Source: Sinotaia quadrata (taxonomy: Eukaryota; Mollusca; Gastropoda; Architaenioglossa; Viviparidae). From it: DNA of 64,000 bases. The translations under genes were made by a program, and so were the position numbers. Location: positions 86,911,546-86,975,545 of the forward strand of contig CM054182.1 in assembly GCA_028829895.1 (NCBI GenBank), given 5' to 3'. The notes under the pieces were generated by a model, which saw nothing but the letters and a program-made list of their open reading frames with translations, did no database searches and was not told where the DNA came from. This document shows positions 11,640-22,140 of the stretch, one piece after another. How positions within the stretch are numbered: the stretch's first letter is position 1; the number at the start of each line of letters is the position of its first letter.

Positions 11640-12290
11640 AGCTGATGACCAGCATCCTAACGCCAGAGCCCAATTGGGACCGCTCTGTGCGACACTAATC
11701 CCTGCTTTTCCTTGTCTGGCGCGCGCTGCACTAATTCTACTACGACACGTCAATTCGACGTCAAGACTAAAAAGAGAAAAAAAAAAAAAAATTCCGTTTA
11801 AGAGCAGATTGGTACATCAAGCTATACTGTAATGATCACTCATAGGAAACGGTGAGAAAATTACAGTAATTGTTAGATCTTCGTGTCTAGATGTGCTACT
11901 GTGGAACTTAGACTACAGTGTTTTCAGCTCTTCTGCACGGAAGACGCCAAATGTGATCTTGTTCCCCTTTGGTTAGTACACATGTACTTAACTTTTTCTT
12001 CTTCTGTATAATCAACTTCATCTTATTACAACAATTACAGAGAAAAATATAGCTCTCAATAATTAACTACAAACCTCGTCGATATTCTTCCAAATCTTTG
12101 AAAATAGAACCAAAGGGGAATAACTGAACGAAACTAAGAAGAACTCGATCAGAAGTTTGACTTTCTCCATTTTCAAAATTTTCTTTAAGAGGACATTAAA
12201 AGACGTAATGTGTAAGTAATGCTCATTGATACGTGAGGGATTTTCGAGAACTTACTGATCTTTGAAAATTCAACTTTTTACGTGAGGTGT
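11640..12290. other. Unique stretch with short inverted repeat
   Basis: An A-run lies near 11777-11790. An inverted pair TTCCCCTTTGGTT (11962-11974) / AACCAAAGGGGAA (12108-12120) may mark a small MITE-like element. No coding sequence is recognised. Confidence 0.5.
11962..12120. mobile_element. Possible MITE-like unit with 13-bp perfect inverted repeats
   Basis: TTCCCCTTTGGTT at 11962-11974 is the exact reverse complement of AACCAAAGGGGAA at 12108-12120, enclosing 133 bp of AT-rich sequence. No target duplication could be defined, so it may be a chance or structural inverted repeat rather than a transposon. Confidence 0.35.
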
Positions 12291-12295
12291 CGTCG

Positions 12296-12685
12296 TAGTT
12301 ATAGTTGTTACCATTGACTACAGGCTGTGTGGTGTCACCTTAGTTATAGTTGTTACCATTGACTACAGACTGTGTGGTGTCACCGTAGTTATAGTTGTTA
12401 CCATTGACTACAGACTGTGTGGTGTCACGGTGGTTATAGTTGTTACCATTGACTACAGACTGTGTGGTGTCACCGTGGTTATAGTTTTTACCATTGACTA
12501 CAGACTGTGTGGTGTCACCGTAGTTATAGTTGTTACCATTGACTACAGACTATGTGATGTCACCGTAGTTATAGTTACCATTGACTACAGACTGTGTGAT
12601 GTCACCGTAGTTATAGTTACCATTGACTACAGACTGTGTGGTGTCACCGTAGTTATAGTTGTTACCAATGACTACAGATTGAGGG
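12296..12685. repeat. 45-bp minisatellite, about 8.5 copies
   Basis: The unit has GTGTGGTGTCACCGTAGTTA and TTGTTACCATTGACTACAGA. Two copies have lost GTT, giving 42 bp. The three-fold period leaves an 86-codon frame (12430-12690) with a TVVIVVTIDYRLCGV repeat, judged non-genic. Confidence 0.95.
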
Positions 12686-12825
12686 TGTAAACAAAATCGT
12701 TAGTAGATTAATGAAGGGAACCCCGCGCCATTGGTGGCTGAGAGAAGTAAATAACAATACCAACCGCAGTTAATGAATGGAAAACAGTTCCTAATATGAA
12801 ATAAATATTCAACTACAAATTGTGC

Positions 12826-13020
12826 TTGCTCTACTCCAAACCGGGTTTATAACTAAATATAAATAGTTTAGCTTTAAATACTCCAAACCGGGTTTGGAGT
12901 AAATAAAAATAGTCTACCGTTAAATACTCCACACAGGGTTTCTAACTAAATACAGATTAGCTTCAGTTACGTCTCATCAGGATTTGTAAATTCAAACAGG
13001 TTAGCTTCCAATATGTCACA
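12826..13020. repeat. Degenerate minisatellite, unit about 47-50 bp
   Basis: Three to four blocks contain ACTCCAAACCGGGTTT then an AACTAAATAYARATAG block and a TTAGCTT block. The last copies are much diverged. Confidence 0.8.
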
Positions 13021-13069
13021 CCTGGTTTACTTTTGTCATTTACTATCCGTACTAAAACATGATCATTAG

Positions 13070-13395
13070 CTAAACAAAAAATCAGTCACCATCCTTACTG
13101 CATTGTGACCACTAACAGAAAAACATCAGTCACCATCCTTACTGCATTGTGACCACTAACAGAAAAACATCAGTCACCATCCTTACTGCATTGTGACCAC
13201 TAACAGAAAAACATCAGTCACCACCCTTACTACACTGTGACCACTAACAGAAAACATCAGTCACCATCCTTACTACACTGTGCCCACTAACAGAAAAACA
13301 TCAGTCACCATCCTTACTACACTGTGCCCACTAACAGAAAAACATCAGTCAACATCCTTACTGCATTGTGATCACTAACAGAAAAACACAAAGTT
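13070..13395. repeat. 44-bp minisatellite, about 7 copies
   Basis: The unit contains ACATCAGTCACCATCCTTAC and CATTGTGACCACTAACAGAA. Variants (TGCATTGTGACC versus TACACTGTGCCC) are clustered in blocks, as expected from local unit duplication. Confidence 0.95.
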
Positions 13396-13439
13396 ACAGA
13401 GTAACCAATGGCAGAAAGACACTACTTCAACAGGCCGCG

Positions 13440-13600
13440 AGACACAATAAAACTACAGACCATGAGAAAACGTTAGTCTACAGAGCATGAGACAACATTA
13501 GTCTACAGACCATGAGACAACATTAGTCTACAGACTATGAGACAACATTAGTCTACAGACCATGAGACAACATTAGTCTACAGACCAAGATACACTGTAA
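13440..13600. repeat. 25-bp minisatellite, about 6 copies
   Basis: CTACAGACCATGAGACAACA followed by TTAGT. The middle copies are nearly identical and both edges decay. Confidence 0.92.
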
Positions 13601-13699
13601 GTCTACCTATCAACGAACTAAGTCAACTGTTGCTCGAATTCATCTCTAATATACATGAATAATACATCCGGGACAATTTATGATGTCCAAGACATTTCG

Positions 13700-14047
13700 T
13701 CAGTTAACTTACCATAAGCTAATGATTGCCTTTATGACCAGACCAGAGTTATGTCAAAATCAAAGAGATTAGAGTATAGAACTTTCTTCAACAAAATAAC
13801 TTGCGGTCCATCCCCATTGGATGAAATTGTTATGATCACGTGTGGTACTATTAGTCAGGAAAAGTACTCATCCCGTTGGAACTGGTTTGGATTGCATCAG
13901 CATTTTCTATCATATTATATACCTGAGCTGTTTACTCCAACTCTGGCTCTTACAAAAATATCAGCAAAAGCATAAGTTCTGGTCAGGTTAACATTGGCAA
14001 CAAATATAATTATGACGTTTAGAAATAGGGATAGGCAAATTTACTCA
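13700..14047 (-). mobile_element. Interspersed family 1, 5' fragment, reverse orientation
   Basis: Read on the minus strand this starts GAGTAAATTTGCCTATCCCT and matches the 5' parts of the copies at 14696, 20150 and 33198. Shared blocks include GATGCAATCCAAACCAGTTC, CATCCAATGGGGATGGACC and CATAAAGGCAATCATTAGCT. It stops just after GTTAACTGAC. A 74-codon plus frame here (13751-13975) is not shared as an open frame by other copies. Confidence 0.85.
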
Positions 14048-14054
14048 CAATGCA

Positions 14055-14466
14055 AAGTTCTAAATATAATGAATTTATTCAGTTTTCTAAATGTGTTGAA
14101 TTTATTCAGTGTTCTAAATATAATGAATTTATTCATTTTTCTAAATGTGTTGAATTAATTCAATATTCTAAATGTGTTGAATTAATTCAATGTTGTAAAT
14201 GTGTTGAATTAGTTTAATGTTCAAAATGTGTTGAATTAATTCAATATTCTAAATGTGTTGAATTAATTCAATGTTGTAAATGTGTTGAATTAGTTTAATG
14301 TTCAAAATGTGTTGAATTAATTCAATTTCTAAATGTGTTGAATTAATTCAATGTTCTAAATGTGTTGAATTAATTCAATGTTCTAAATGTGTTGAATTAA
14401 TTCAATGTTCTAAATGTATTGAGTTAATTCAATGTCCTAAATGTGCTGAATTAATTCAATGTTCCA
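14055..14466. repeat. 27-bp minisatellite carrying a perfect palindrome, about 15 copies
   Basis: The unit CTAAATGTGTTGAATTAATT continues CAATGTT, and its core TTGAATTAATTCAA is a perfect 14-bp palindrome present in most copies. It lies exactly between two head-to-head family 1 copies. An internal block of about 80 bp (14166-14320) is itself duplicated. Confidence 0.95.
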
Positions 14467-14695
14467 TTTCCTATTTTTCCATGTTTTCAGCTTTTCGGCT
14501 GACTAGGCCCTATTAATTCCATCGGACAGCCCTGGGATGGTGAGTCAATATTGCAGTCATGTTTCCATAATTATTATAACCAGTCATTTGGTATTGGTGA
14601 CATAGTCTACTTCCTAGCTGCCAATTTCGAGAGAGATCATTGTGACATACCCAGTACTTTCACCTTTGCAGACACATAACCAGTCTGTCTGGGGC

Positions 14696-15223
14696 GGAGT
14701 AAATTGCCTATCGCTATTTCTAAACCTAATTGTTATATATTTGTTAAATGTCAGAGTGACCCGACCTTGAACACTGCTTATGCTGATATTGGAGTAAACA
14801 ACTCAGGGACAGAATATGCTAGAATTTTTGCTGATGCAATCCAAACCAGTTTCTAGCAGATGAGTTGCTTTTCTGACTAATAGTGTCATATTTGCTCATA
14901 ACAAATCCATCCATTGGGGATGGACTGAAAGTTACTTTGTTGAAGAAGTCCTACATTCTAATAACTTTGATTTTGACACCAACTCGAGTCCGGTCATAAA
15001 GGCGATTGTTGGCTTATGGTAAATTAACTGACTGATAAAGAAAGACTGGACATATAAATGTTTCGTACATGTCTGCTATTGAACTATGATTTAAACTGGA
15101 AAATGCTTTAAGTAATTGAACCATTATTTCTATGTTTACTAATTTGATTATGTTGTACATTATACTTGTAATTTGTGATGCCTTATTAATTAATAAATCA
15201 TAACCAATAACTAGGGTGGCGTT
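14696..15223 (+). mobile_element. Interspersed family 1, internally deleted copy
   Basis: It begins GGAGTAAATTGCCTATCGCT, contains GATGCAATCCAAACCAGTTT, CATTGGGGATGGACTGAAAG and AACTCGAGTCCGGTCATAAA, and ends ATAACCAATAACTAGGGTGG. Compared with the 1.6-kb copies it lacks about 1.1 kb between TTATACTTGTAATTTGTGAT and the 3' end. No long open frame was found in it. Confidence 0.85.
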
Positions 15224-15273
15224 GTGTCACACGAATGAAGGAATAATGGTGGTGTGCATTTTAGCATTTAAAG

Positions 15274-15440
15274 AGAAAAGTGATAACCATTTACTAGAGA
15301 AAAGTGATAACCATTTACTAGAGAAAAGTGATAACCATGTACTAGAGAAAAGTGATAACCATGTACTAGAGAAAAGTGATAACCATTACTAGAGAAAAGT
15401 GATAACCATGTACTAGAGAAAACTGATAACCATATACTAG
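15274..15440. repeat. 24-bp minisatellite, about 7 copies
   Basis: GAGAAAAGTGATAACCATTT plus ACTA, with a CATGTACTA variant in later copies. Confidence 0.95.
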
Positions 15441-17215
15441 AATTTGACTAATATCTCTACTGATTTGTTTTATCTTTCTTCTTTCTTTTTTTTTTATTGG
15501 TGTAAGATGTTCATTTACGTCTGCCTTTAATGTACTGCTTTCACCTTTAGTCCGCTTTGTCAGACAATACCAGCTTGCTTACCTACTAACAGTCATCGCG
15601 GTGTCGATTAGAAATCAAGCGGTCGCGGAGGGCCTTATTCTCTTTCAGAGTTATTTCCCTCCGCTGACGAAGTCATATTATCTTGACACAAGCACTCGCC
15701 AGACCTGTCAGACATAGTGACACGAAGCCCGCTAACTCAAGACAATTTTTCTTTTTTGGGGAAATCGTTTCTCTCCTTAATAAGAGTATTGAAAATAGGA
15801 TACGGGGTGAGAGTGGATCAGCACGTGACGTCAGTTTGCTGCCAAGATAGCGCAGATGACATTAAATAAGAACAGTTTTCCGATTCCCCTCCCTCCTCTC
15901 TCGCTAGTCGGTCGGTGGCTGATGTATTGTCATAACTACAGCAAAAAAACAGTGTAGTCTCTCTCTCCCTCCCTCTCTCTCATATATATGAGTCACGTGA
16001 TAGCGAAAGTTAAAAAATGCAAGCCCTGAAGTTTTAGTATTTTTCAGAATATAATGAAAGTAAAGCTAAGTTTATTTTTTTATGTTATTAGACATATTTT
16101 TATTAGGGAATTTGACCATTAGTTTTTAAGGAAATGTATTGAACAAACTGGTGAAGTAAAGAAAGAGCTTTGATCTGTGCAGGAAAAGAAATTAATTGTT
16201 TTAAGTAAGGTAGAATTAAGGAGTTTGATATAAATTATACACGAATCATTCTGCAATTAAGAACGTTATAATCTTTCGCACAACTAATAACAAACAGTAT
16301 TTAATGACGTCATAATGTTATTTGATGACATGGAAAAGAGATTTTGTGAAGATTTAGTTCTTCCAACCACAACCACAAACTCAGATCTCTCTCCAACTCG
16401 TTTTCTGTTGCGTTTCATCTAATTTCTTAATATTTAAATTACTTTTAAACTCAGGCTCTGACAAAAACAATTCAAAATCAGGTTCTCCCAGAGCGGTGAC
16501 CGCGATGAGATAACATACCGGAGGGTGGAATGTCTCGTGACGCATCGCTCAGATTAAAAAAAAGAGAGAGAAATAAAATCAAATTTTGACCGCCACTTAA
16601 TTCAATTCTTTCCACCCTCCAGGCATACAAGTCAAAGAAAATTATTTACAATCCTAACTTCTCAATCTCGGAGCGTTTGACTTCTGTCTTTAGTGGGCCT
16701 TATCGTTCCAAGACTGTGACTGGAGACATTGAGATATGGTGTTCAAAAGAACTAGAAATTTGGAGATTTAGAAAGTTGGTAGTATAGAGACTTGGCGGTT
16801 TGGGCGATTCTCTTTTAGTTGAAAGGTCTATAGAAAGCAAACAGAACAAGTCCTCAAAATGTTTAATTATCGGAGGCAAAGACGCTTCTCAGTGCGCCAA
16901 TGTTCTCGTCACTACATAGTGTATGATAGACAAGATTCATGTCTAGACAATTCACTTGCTCGTTGTCTACCAGTCACAGATTTTCTCTGGTTCAAGATAA
17001 CAAGAAAACAAGAAAACCATTGCATTGCCATCATTAGCATTGCTATTACCACGTGACCCAAATCCTCTACTAATAATGATGACATTTTATCCTGATCTAC
17101 CTGGACATTTACTTCATTGTTTTTTTTAAATTTTTATTTAACTTTATTTCTTTATCAATTTTTTTAACTATATAATTATTGACTCTCCATTTCTCATCCG
17201 GTTCAGTATGTGTAT
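15441..17215. other. Long unique stretch, more even base composition, no gene recognised
   Basis: From 15540 to 15860 the DNA is less AT-rich. Pyrimidine-rich tracts lie near 15888-15905 and 15960-15980, and GAGTTATTTCCCTCC is at 15648. No convincing exon was found; the 65-codon frame at 16859-17056 is unrecognised. Confidence 0.45.
15822..16000. promoter_or_regulatory. Cluster of E-box and CRE-like palindromes
   Basis: CACGTG (15822-15827) overlaps the CRE palindrome TGACGTCA (15826-15833). GCCAAGATAGCG follows at about 15841, and a second E-box palindrome TCACGTGA lies at 15993-16000 after a CT-rich tract. These are established consensus sites for bHLH-type and CREB/ATF factors. Whether they function as a promoter is inference, and no downstream gene is visible. 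Confidence 0.25.
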
Positions 17216-17223
17216 GTTATAGG
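17216..17223. repeat. hAT target-site duplication, left copy
   Basis: GTTATAGG immediately precedes the left inverted terminus and is repeated exactly at 18816-18823. Eight-base target duplications are the hallmark of hAT transposition. Confidence 0.93.
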
Positions 17224-17574
17224 CAGTGCCAGATTACCAAATAGGCAGAGTAGGCACTGGCCTCTGAACCCCATTCCTTTAGAGGCTCGCGACAATGGAT
17301 CAAAATGATACTGAATTGATTTAATCTTGAAAGAAAATTACAATCAAGCTTTCTTAAATTGTTTCCAAAAGACACAAAAATGAATCAACTCAAAGCAATG
17401 AAAACTTTACATTAAAGACTCTACAGAGAAAATAGTATTAATATAATGTAGCCATTAACAACTTAAAGTACATAAACTATAGACATCAGGTTCACATTAC
17501 AGTTCGTTTCTGAAAAAAAAAATTGGTGCAACCGTCGAATGTGTCAATTTGTAATGTACTGTAGAGATAGTCAT

Positions 17575-17838
17575 CTCCATCTAGTGGCCGAAATGCACAC
17601 TACTTAGCCTCCTTAGTTCAATGTTATTCCACTAGAGGGCTCACATTACCTAGCCTCCTTAGTTCAATGTTATTCCACCAGAGGGCTCACACTACTTAGA
17701 CTACTTAGTTCAATATTATCCCACTAGAGGGCGCGCACTACCTAGCCTACTTAGTTCAATGTTATTCCACCAGAGGGCGCGCACTACTTAGACTACTTAG
17801 TTCAATGTTTTCCCAATAGAGGGCGCACACTGCTTAGA
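17575..17838. repeat. Minisatellite inside the hAT element, unit about 47 bp
   Basis: About five to six copies contain CTTAGTTCAATGTTATTCCA and CTAGAGGGCGCGCACTAC. Variants CACCAGAGGG and CACTAGAGGG alternate. It lies between the left terminus and the transposase remnant. Confidence 0.92.
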
Positions 17839-17940
17839 GAAATATTTGATGACTACAAGAGGAAAGCAAAATGAGAAAATCGATGCGCAATACACTGATG
17901 AAAGTAGGCGTGTGACGTAAGCAAAAGACGTCACAACGAT

Positions 17941-18484
17941 GGTGACGCGCCAGACGCAGAAGAGGTTGTGATTCGAGGAAAAGAAAAGTTCAAAATTGAA
18001 ATTTACCTACCAATATTGGATAAGTTATGTGCAGAGCTCTCCCGTCATGTGGAAACATAACAAAAATCATTCTCTATTTGGGTTCCTCGTTGAGTTCCCA
18101 TCAAAGACAGACATCGAAATTATAGAAGCTGCCCAAAGATTTAGAGAGAATTATCCTGAGCACACCCAGTTGGAGTTTGCAGATGAAATGGTTCATTTCA
18201 AATTTTATTATGAAACAGTGCCAGCATTGCAATCGTACAAACTCTTTTTTGAAAATATGGTGCAATCAACGTTCCCAAATGTTATGACAGCAATAAGAAT
18301 TTACAGGTGTCTCATGATCATGAACGCTACTGGTAAACGAACCTTTTCGAAGTTAAAACTACAGAATTGTCATCGATCTTCAATGACACAAGAACGACTG
18401 AAGTCACTTGCCATTATGGCCACTGAATATGACGTCATCAATGACACAAGAACGACTGAAGTCACTTGCCATTATGGCCACTGA
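17941..18484 (+). pseudogene. hAT transposase C-terminal remnant (ZMYM-like), frameshifted
   Basis: Two frames are needed. At 17941-18057 one frame reads EEVVIRGKEKFKIEIYLPIL and then LDKLCAEL before a stop at 18058. Past a frameshift, the frame running to 18484 reads FGFLVEFPSKTD and then PNVMTAIRIYRCL, followed by FSKLKLQNCHRSSMTQERLK. The last part corresponds to the hAT C-terminal dimerisation region of transposases related to vertebrate ZMYM1-like proteins. A 58-bp tandem duplication (copies starting about 18380 and 18438) repeats the SMTQERLKSLAIMATE coding end out of frame. The N-terminal zinc-finger and most of the catalytic domain are missing. It is a dead gene, recognised from motif order rather than by database search. 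Confidence 0.85.
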
Positions 18485-18815
18485 ATAAGATGTCTTACTT
18501 CCAAGATATCCTGAAATATTTCACCAAAAAACAAAGAAAAGTGATTGTTTAAAGTTTTGTTGGTTTATTAAAATTAAATTTCCTTAATAATATTGCGTAA
18601 TATTGTTTAATAATATTTAATATTTTTTTGTTTAATAACATAATATCTTAAGTGGTTTAATACATTAAAAATTGCTAATGTTTGTTTTGTGTAATTAAAT
18701 TGGTTTATTACAATTGTTGGTTGGTAAAATTAAAAACGTATTACGAGATAATTTGCAAGGGGACCCCCCGAGATTTCGACTTCCTAGAACCTCCACAGGG
18801 TTTAATCTGGCAATG

Positions 18816-18823
18816 GTTATAGG
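18816..18823. repeat. hAT target-site duplication, right copy
   Basis: GTTATAGG follows the right terminus and is identical to 17216-17223. Confidence 0.93.
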
Positions 18824-19150
18824 GACTGCAAACACAAAGGGGGGGGGGGCTAGAGATGTATTGAATATTATCTATTTTTAGCCCAGGGATAGGACGTGTG
18901 TGACGCTGTCAAATGTTGTCTGTCCTTCGTGTTTGTTTACTGAGCGTTCACACTTATGACTAGGGAACAGAGCTATGTTTCCCGGCATGCAATTGAGGGT
19001 GTAATTAAACAACATTGTATTTTTCTCGTCTTTATCTCCTCCTGCATTCTAACGTCAACAAACGCCACATACAGCATTTTAGGCATTTCAATTAAAAGGC
19101 AATTGAGATTTTTCAATTACACTCATATTTTTCAATACTTTATTGCATGC
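18824..19150. other. Unique stretch
   Basis: A G11 run lies at about 18839-18849. The rest is unremarkable and no gene is recognised. Confidence 0.5.
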
Positions 19151-19154
19151 ATAT

Positions 19155-19378
19155 TTAAGTACACAATACATAACCATAAATATACTATTACACGCAAAGA
19201 GAAGTACACAATACATAACCATAAATATACTATTACACGTAAAGTACACTATACATAACCATAAATATACTATTACACGCAAAGAGAAGTACACAATACA
19301 TAACCATAAATACACTATTACACGTAAAGTACACAATACATAACCATAAATATACTATTACACGCAAAGAGAAGTATG
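19155..19378. repeat. Minisatellite, alternating 46- and about 39-bp units
   Basis: GTACACAATACATAACCATA followed by AATATACTATTACACGCAAA, with GAGAA present or absent between units. Long (GCAAAGAGAA) and short (GTAAA) versions alternate, giving an 85-bp dimer. The open frames on both strands are artefacts. Confidence 0.93.
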
Positions 19379-19379
19379 C

Positions 19380-19957
19380 AGAACATAAACAAAATATATC
19401 ATTGAAAACAGAGTGAACATACAATAATTAAGCACGTACAGAAAATGTATTAATTTTACAGGCTAGGGAGGCAGGACACAACAATCAGCAGGAACTTTCG
19501 ATTTTAGTTTGAAAGAGGAGAGCTTTTCAACGCTTCTGGTTAATGTGAGTCAGAACCAGAATCAGTACCAACTACAAGTGAACAGCATTTATAGACATTA
19601 CAGTTAATTGCGCGCAAGATTTCAGTACTTACTTTATTCAGAAATTAATTTAAAATAACTCTTGTAGTTATCAATTTTACCAAAAAATAAAATACTTTTG
19701 ATTTAAATTATTCGATCTGGTTTTTCTTCGGCTCTCATTTTCCTGTGTTCTTAATTTGACTACCTTACTTTTATGATTTTGTTCGGGTTTGGCTGCAAAT
19801 TTGTAATCTGACTGCAGTCATGGACGGTACGAGACCCAAGCATTTAATTTACAGAACTGTCAGATTGTGAGATTCTATTGTCGTCATACAATTTGCCAGA
19901 AGACTTGATGCCTAAACAGCACGAACAGGAATGAACGCAATTTCTACGCCAAATTAT
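19380..19957. other. Unique stretch
   Basis: AT-rich sequence with no recognisable coding or mobile-element signal. Confidence 0.5.
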
Positions 19958-20078
19958 TTTTCCTGTCACTGAGTGCAGCCGCAATGAAGGACTCTATAAT
20001 GCTGTAAGAACAGCAAGTATTCCTGCCACTGAGTGCAGCCACAATGAAGGACTTTCAATGCTGTAAGAACAGCAAGTC
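19958..20078. repeat. Two-copy tandem duplication, about 59 bp
   Basis: CACTGAGTGCAGCCGCAATG followed by AAGGACT, then GCTGTAAGAACAGCAAGT, occurs twice. GCTGTAAGAACAGC forms a small hairpin (GCTGT/ACAGC). It ends about 70 bp before family 1 copy B. Confidence 0.92.
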
Positions 20079-20149
20079 GGGCAATATTAAGTTTTAATAT
20101 AACATCAATGGCTCTGTTCGGTAAAATGACAGACAACAGTTTAAGACAC

Positions 20150-21792
20150 CTGTGTGGAGAGAAATTTTGCCTATCCCTATTTCTAAACTTAATTGTCATA
20201 TGAATTATTAAATGTCAAAGTGACCCGACCTTGGGCACTGCTAGTGCTATATTTTCTTAAGCGTCAAAGTAGGAAGTAAACAACTCAGGTAGAGAAAAGT
20301 GCTAGACGTGCTGAAGTAAACACCGGTTTTAGGTGGTTGAGTAGTTTTTATTATCCAATGGTTAAGATTTACAAGAACGAGACCAGCCAATGGGCTTAGA
20401 TCAAAATTTTACCTGCTATAAAGAATTCTATTCTCTGATCACTTTAAATTTGGTGTGGCAAGAAGTCCAGTCAAGAAAGCAGCCATTAGCTTAATGAAGA
20501 GTTAACTGACTGATTGAGAGGGAATGGACTTAGAAATATTTCATGCATTTTGCTATTGATATGTTGTACTTGTATTTTACGTAGAGATGTTTTATATGAA
20601 AAGATTATTATTTCTACAAATTGTGAACTAAGATGCTCATATGTACTGTGCTAAACACTTAACATTGTTTCTAATGAAAGTTCATAAAATTGATATGTTG
20701 TGTTTATTATGCTGTATGCATGTATCGGGCTAATAAATACTGTTGCAGGAAACTGTAAGTTGAGATTTGAATGTAAGAAAGAATGGAGTTAGAGATTAAT
20801 AAATGGGAAATGTAGCATTTGTTCCCTGATTATATTTTACAGGGAATAAGCAGTCGTTTATATTTTTTACCTGAATTTCCTGGTTTATTGATTTATAAAC
20901 TGTTATGACTATGGTAGACTTGAGCAGTTTCTACCCCCAGTGTGTAAGAGTAAGGATACACTGCACTCTGTTGATGTATGGTGGCAAGGTATGCTTATCT
21001 ACATCATGGAATTTCAGGTACAAGGAAGTTGCTGGAAATTCTGGTACAATAGTTGTTCTGCTTGAGGGAGCTAATGCCAGATTAGCCTTGAAAGAATAGT
21101 GGCTCAACAGTGTTCTACAACATGCAAGAGAAACATATGGAACTGACAATACAATTATGACAATGAACTTCTGACTTGTTATGAAAGTGTGCAGGTGACT
21201 ATTGTGGCAATCATCTAGAGATGGTTAAGTTCAAACTATTATCAATATAATCTCATTAATTCCATTTCTGTTCTCTGATAAGAACTATCCTGTGATTTAT
21301 ATTGACACTTAACTGCTGAATCATCTGTTAGGATATAAGCTGTATAGATATTGAAATTATTCAATTGTGGTTTCATGACATAATTGATGTCAAGTATTTT
21401 ATTTCATTGTATTTGTCATATGTATATTTGACTGTTGATTTAATAAATATATTGTTATTTTTTCTGGACCACCTTACACATGTTGAAACCATATGTTGGA
21501 GAAGATAGTGGGTGGATGGGGGCTTGATAAATATAAATTAAAAGACTGATTTATCTGCTCCTTTGGTAAGAATTTTTCCACCTATGGAAATAGTGTGCGA
21601 CGGTAAATATTTGTCTTTAATATTGTGGAATAGAGAAAACGTTTTACAGTGCCTGCATATCTGCCAAGTGAGAGAGACAAGTGGTGCATTCTGGAATTAT
21701 TAATAAAATAAATTAAGATTATCATCATTTATAATTACTTTTGGATGATTAATTAATAATAATAATAATCATAACCAATAACTAGTGTGGCA
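20150..21792 (+). mobile_element. Interspersed family 1, near full-length copy B
   Basis: It begins GAGAAATTTTGCCTATCCCT and ends ATAACCAATAACTAGTGTGG. It aligns by eye along its length with 33198-34859; shared anchors are GTTAACTGACTGATT, TTGTTGCAGG-like near 20745, TTGATTTAATAAAT near 21435, CACCTATGGAAATA near 21580 and TGGATGATTAATTAAT near 21745. No long open frame or reverse transcriptase/transposase motif is visible, so it is probably a non-autonomous element. Class is undetermined: no clear terminal inverted repeat or target duplication was found. Confidence 0.82.
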
Positions 21793-21889
21793 TAGGTATT
21801 ACACCCTGAATTGAAAGTGTATATGTAAAGTATTATATTTCTATAACAGAAGTCTCATTCTCCAATTAACTGAAGACATTAAACTAAAT

Positions 21890-22140
21890 GTTGGAGAATG
21901 TTCAATAGTAAACTCATTTCTTCGCTAACTTTGCAGATAAATCTTAAACATTGGATTGTGTTTAACAGTAAACTCATTTCTTCGCTAACTTTGCAGATAA
22001 ATCTAATCTAATTATTTCCTATTTACTGTGACGTTGTTTTGGGGACGGGGCGATAGGACAAGATGTTAATTCTCCATAGCTAACACATGAAGTATACGTA
22101 ATTATTTGATGATAGCTCATATGAAATATACGTAATTATT
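21890..22140. repeat. Two short tandem duplications (about 61 and about 45 bp)
   Basis: AGTAAACTCATTTCTTCGCT plus AACTTTGCAGATAAATCT occurs near 21907 and 21968. A second pair with ATATACGTAATTATTTGATG-type sequence occurs near 22090 and 22125. Confidence 0.88.

Larger units (their letters stand above)
17224..18815 (+). mobile_element. hAT DNA transposon, complete ends, defective interior
   Basis: The element is 1,592 bp, bounded by CAGTGCCAGATTA (17224-17236) and TAATCTGGCAATG (18803-18815). These are inverted repeats matching at 12 of 13 positions and are flanked by a perfect 8-bp target duplication GTTATAGG. The CAGTG-type end and the interior transposase remnant both fit the hAT superfamily, ZMYM-like clade. 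The first 700 bp has no transposase coding, the catalytic core is absent, and a minisatellite sits inside. It therefore looks non-autonomous, mobilised in trans or decayed after insertion. Confidence 0.92.
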
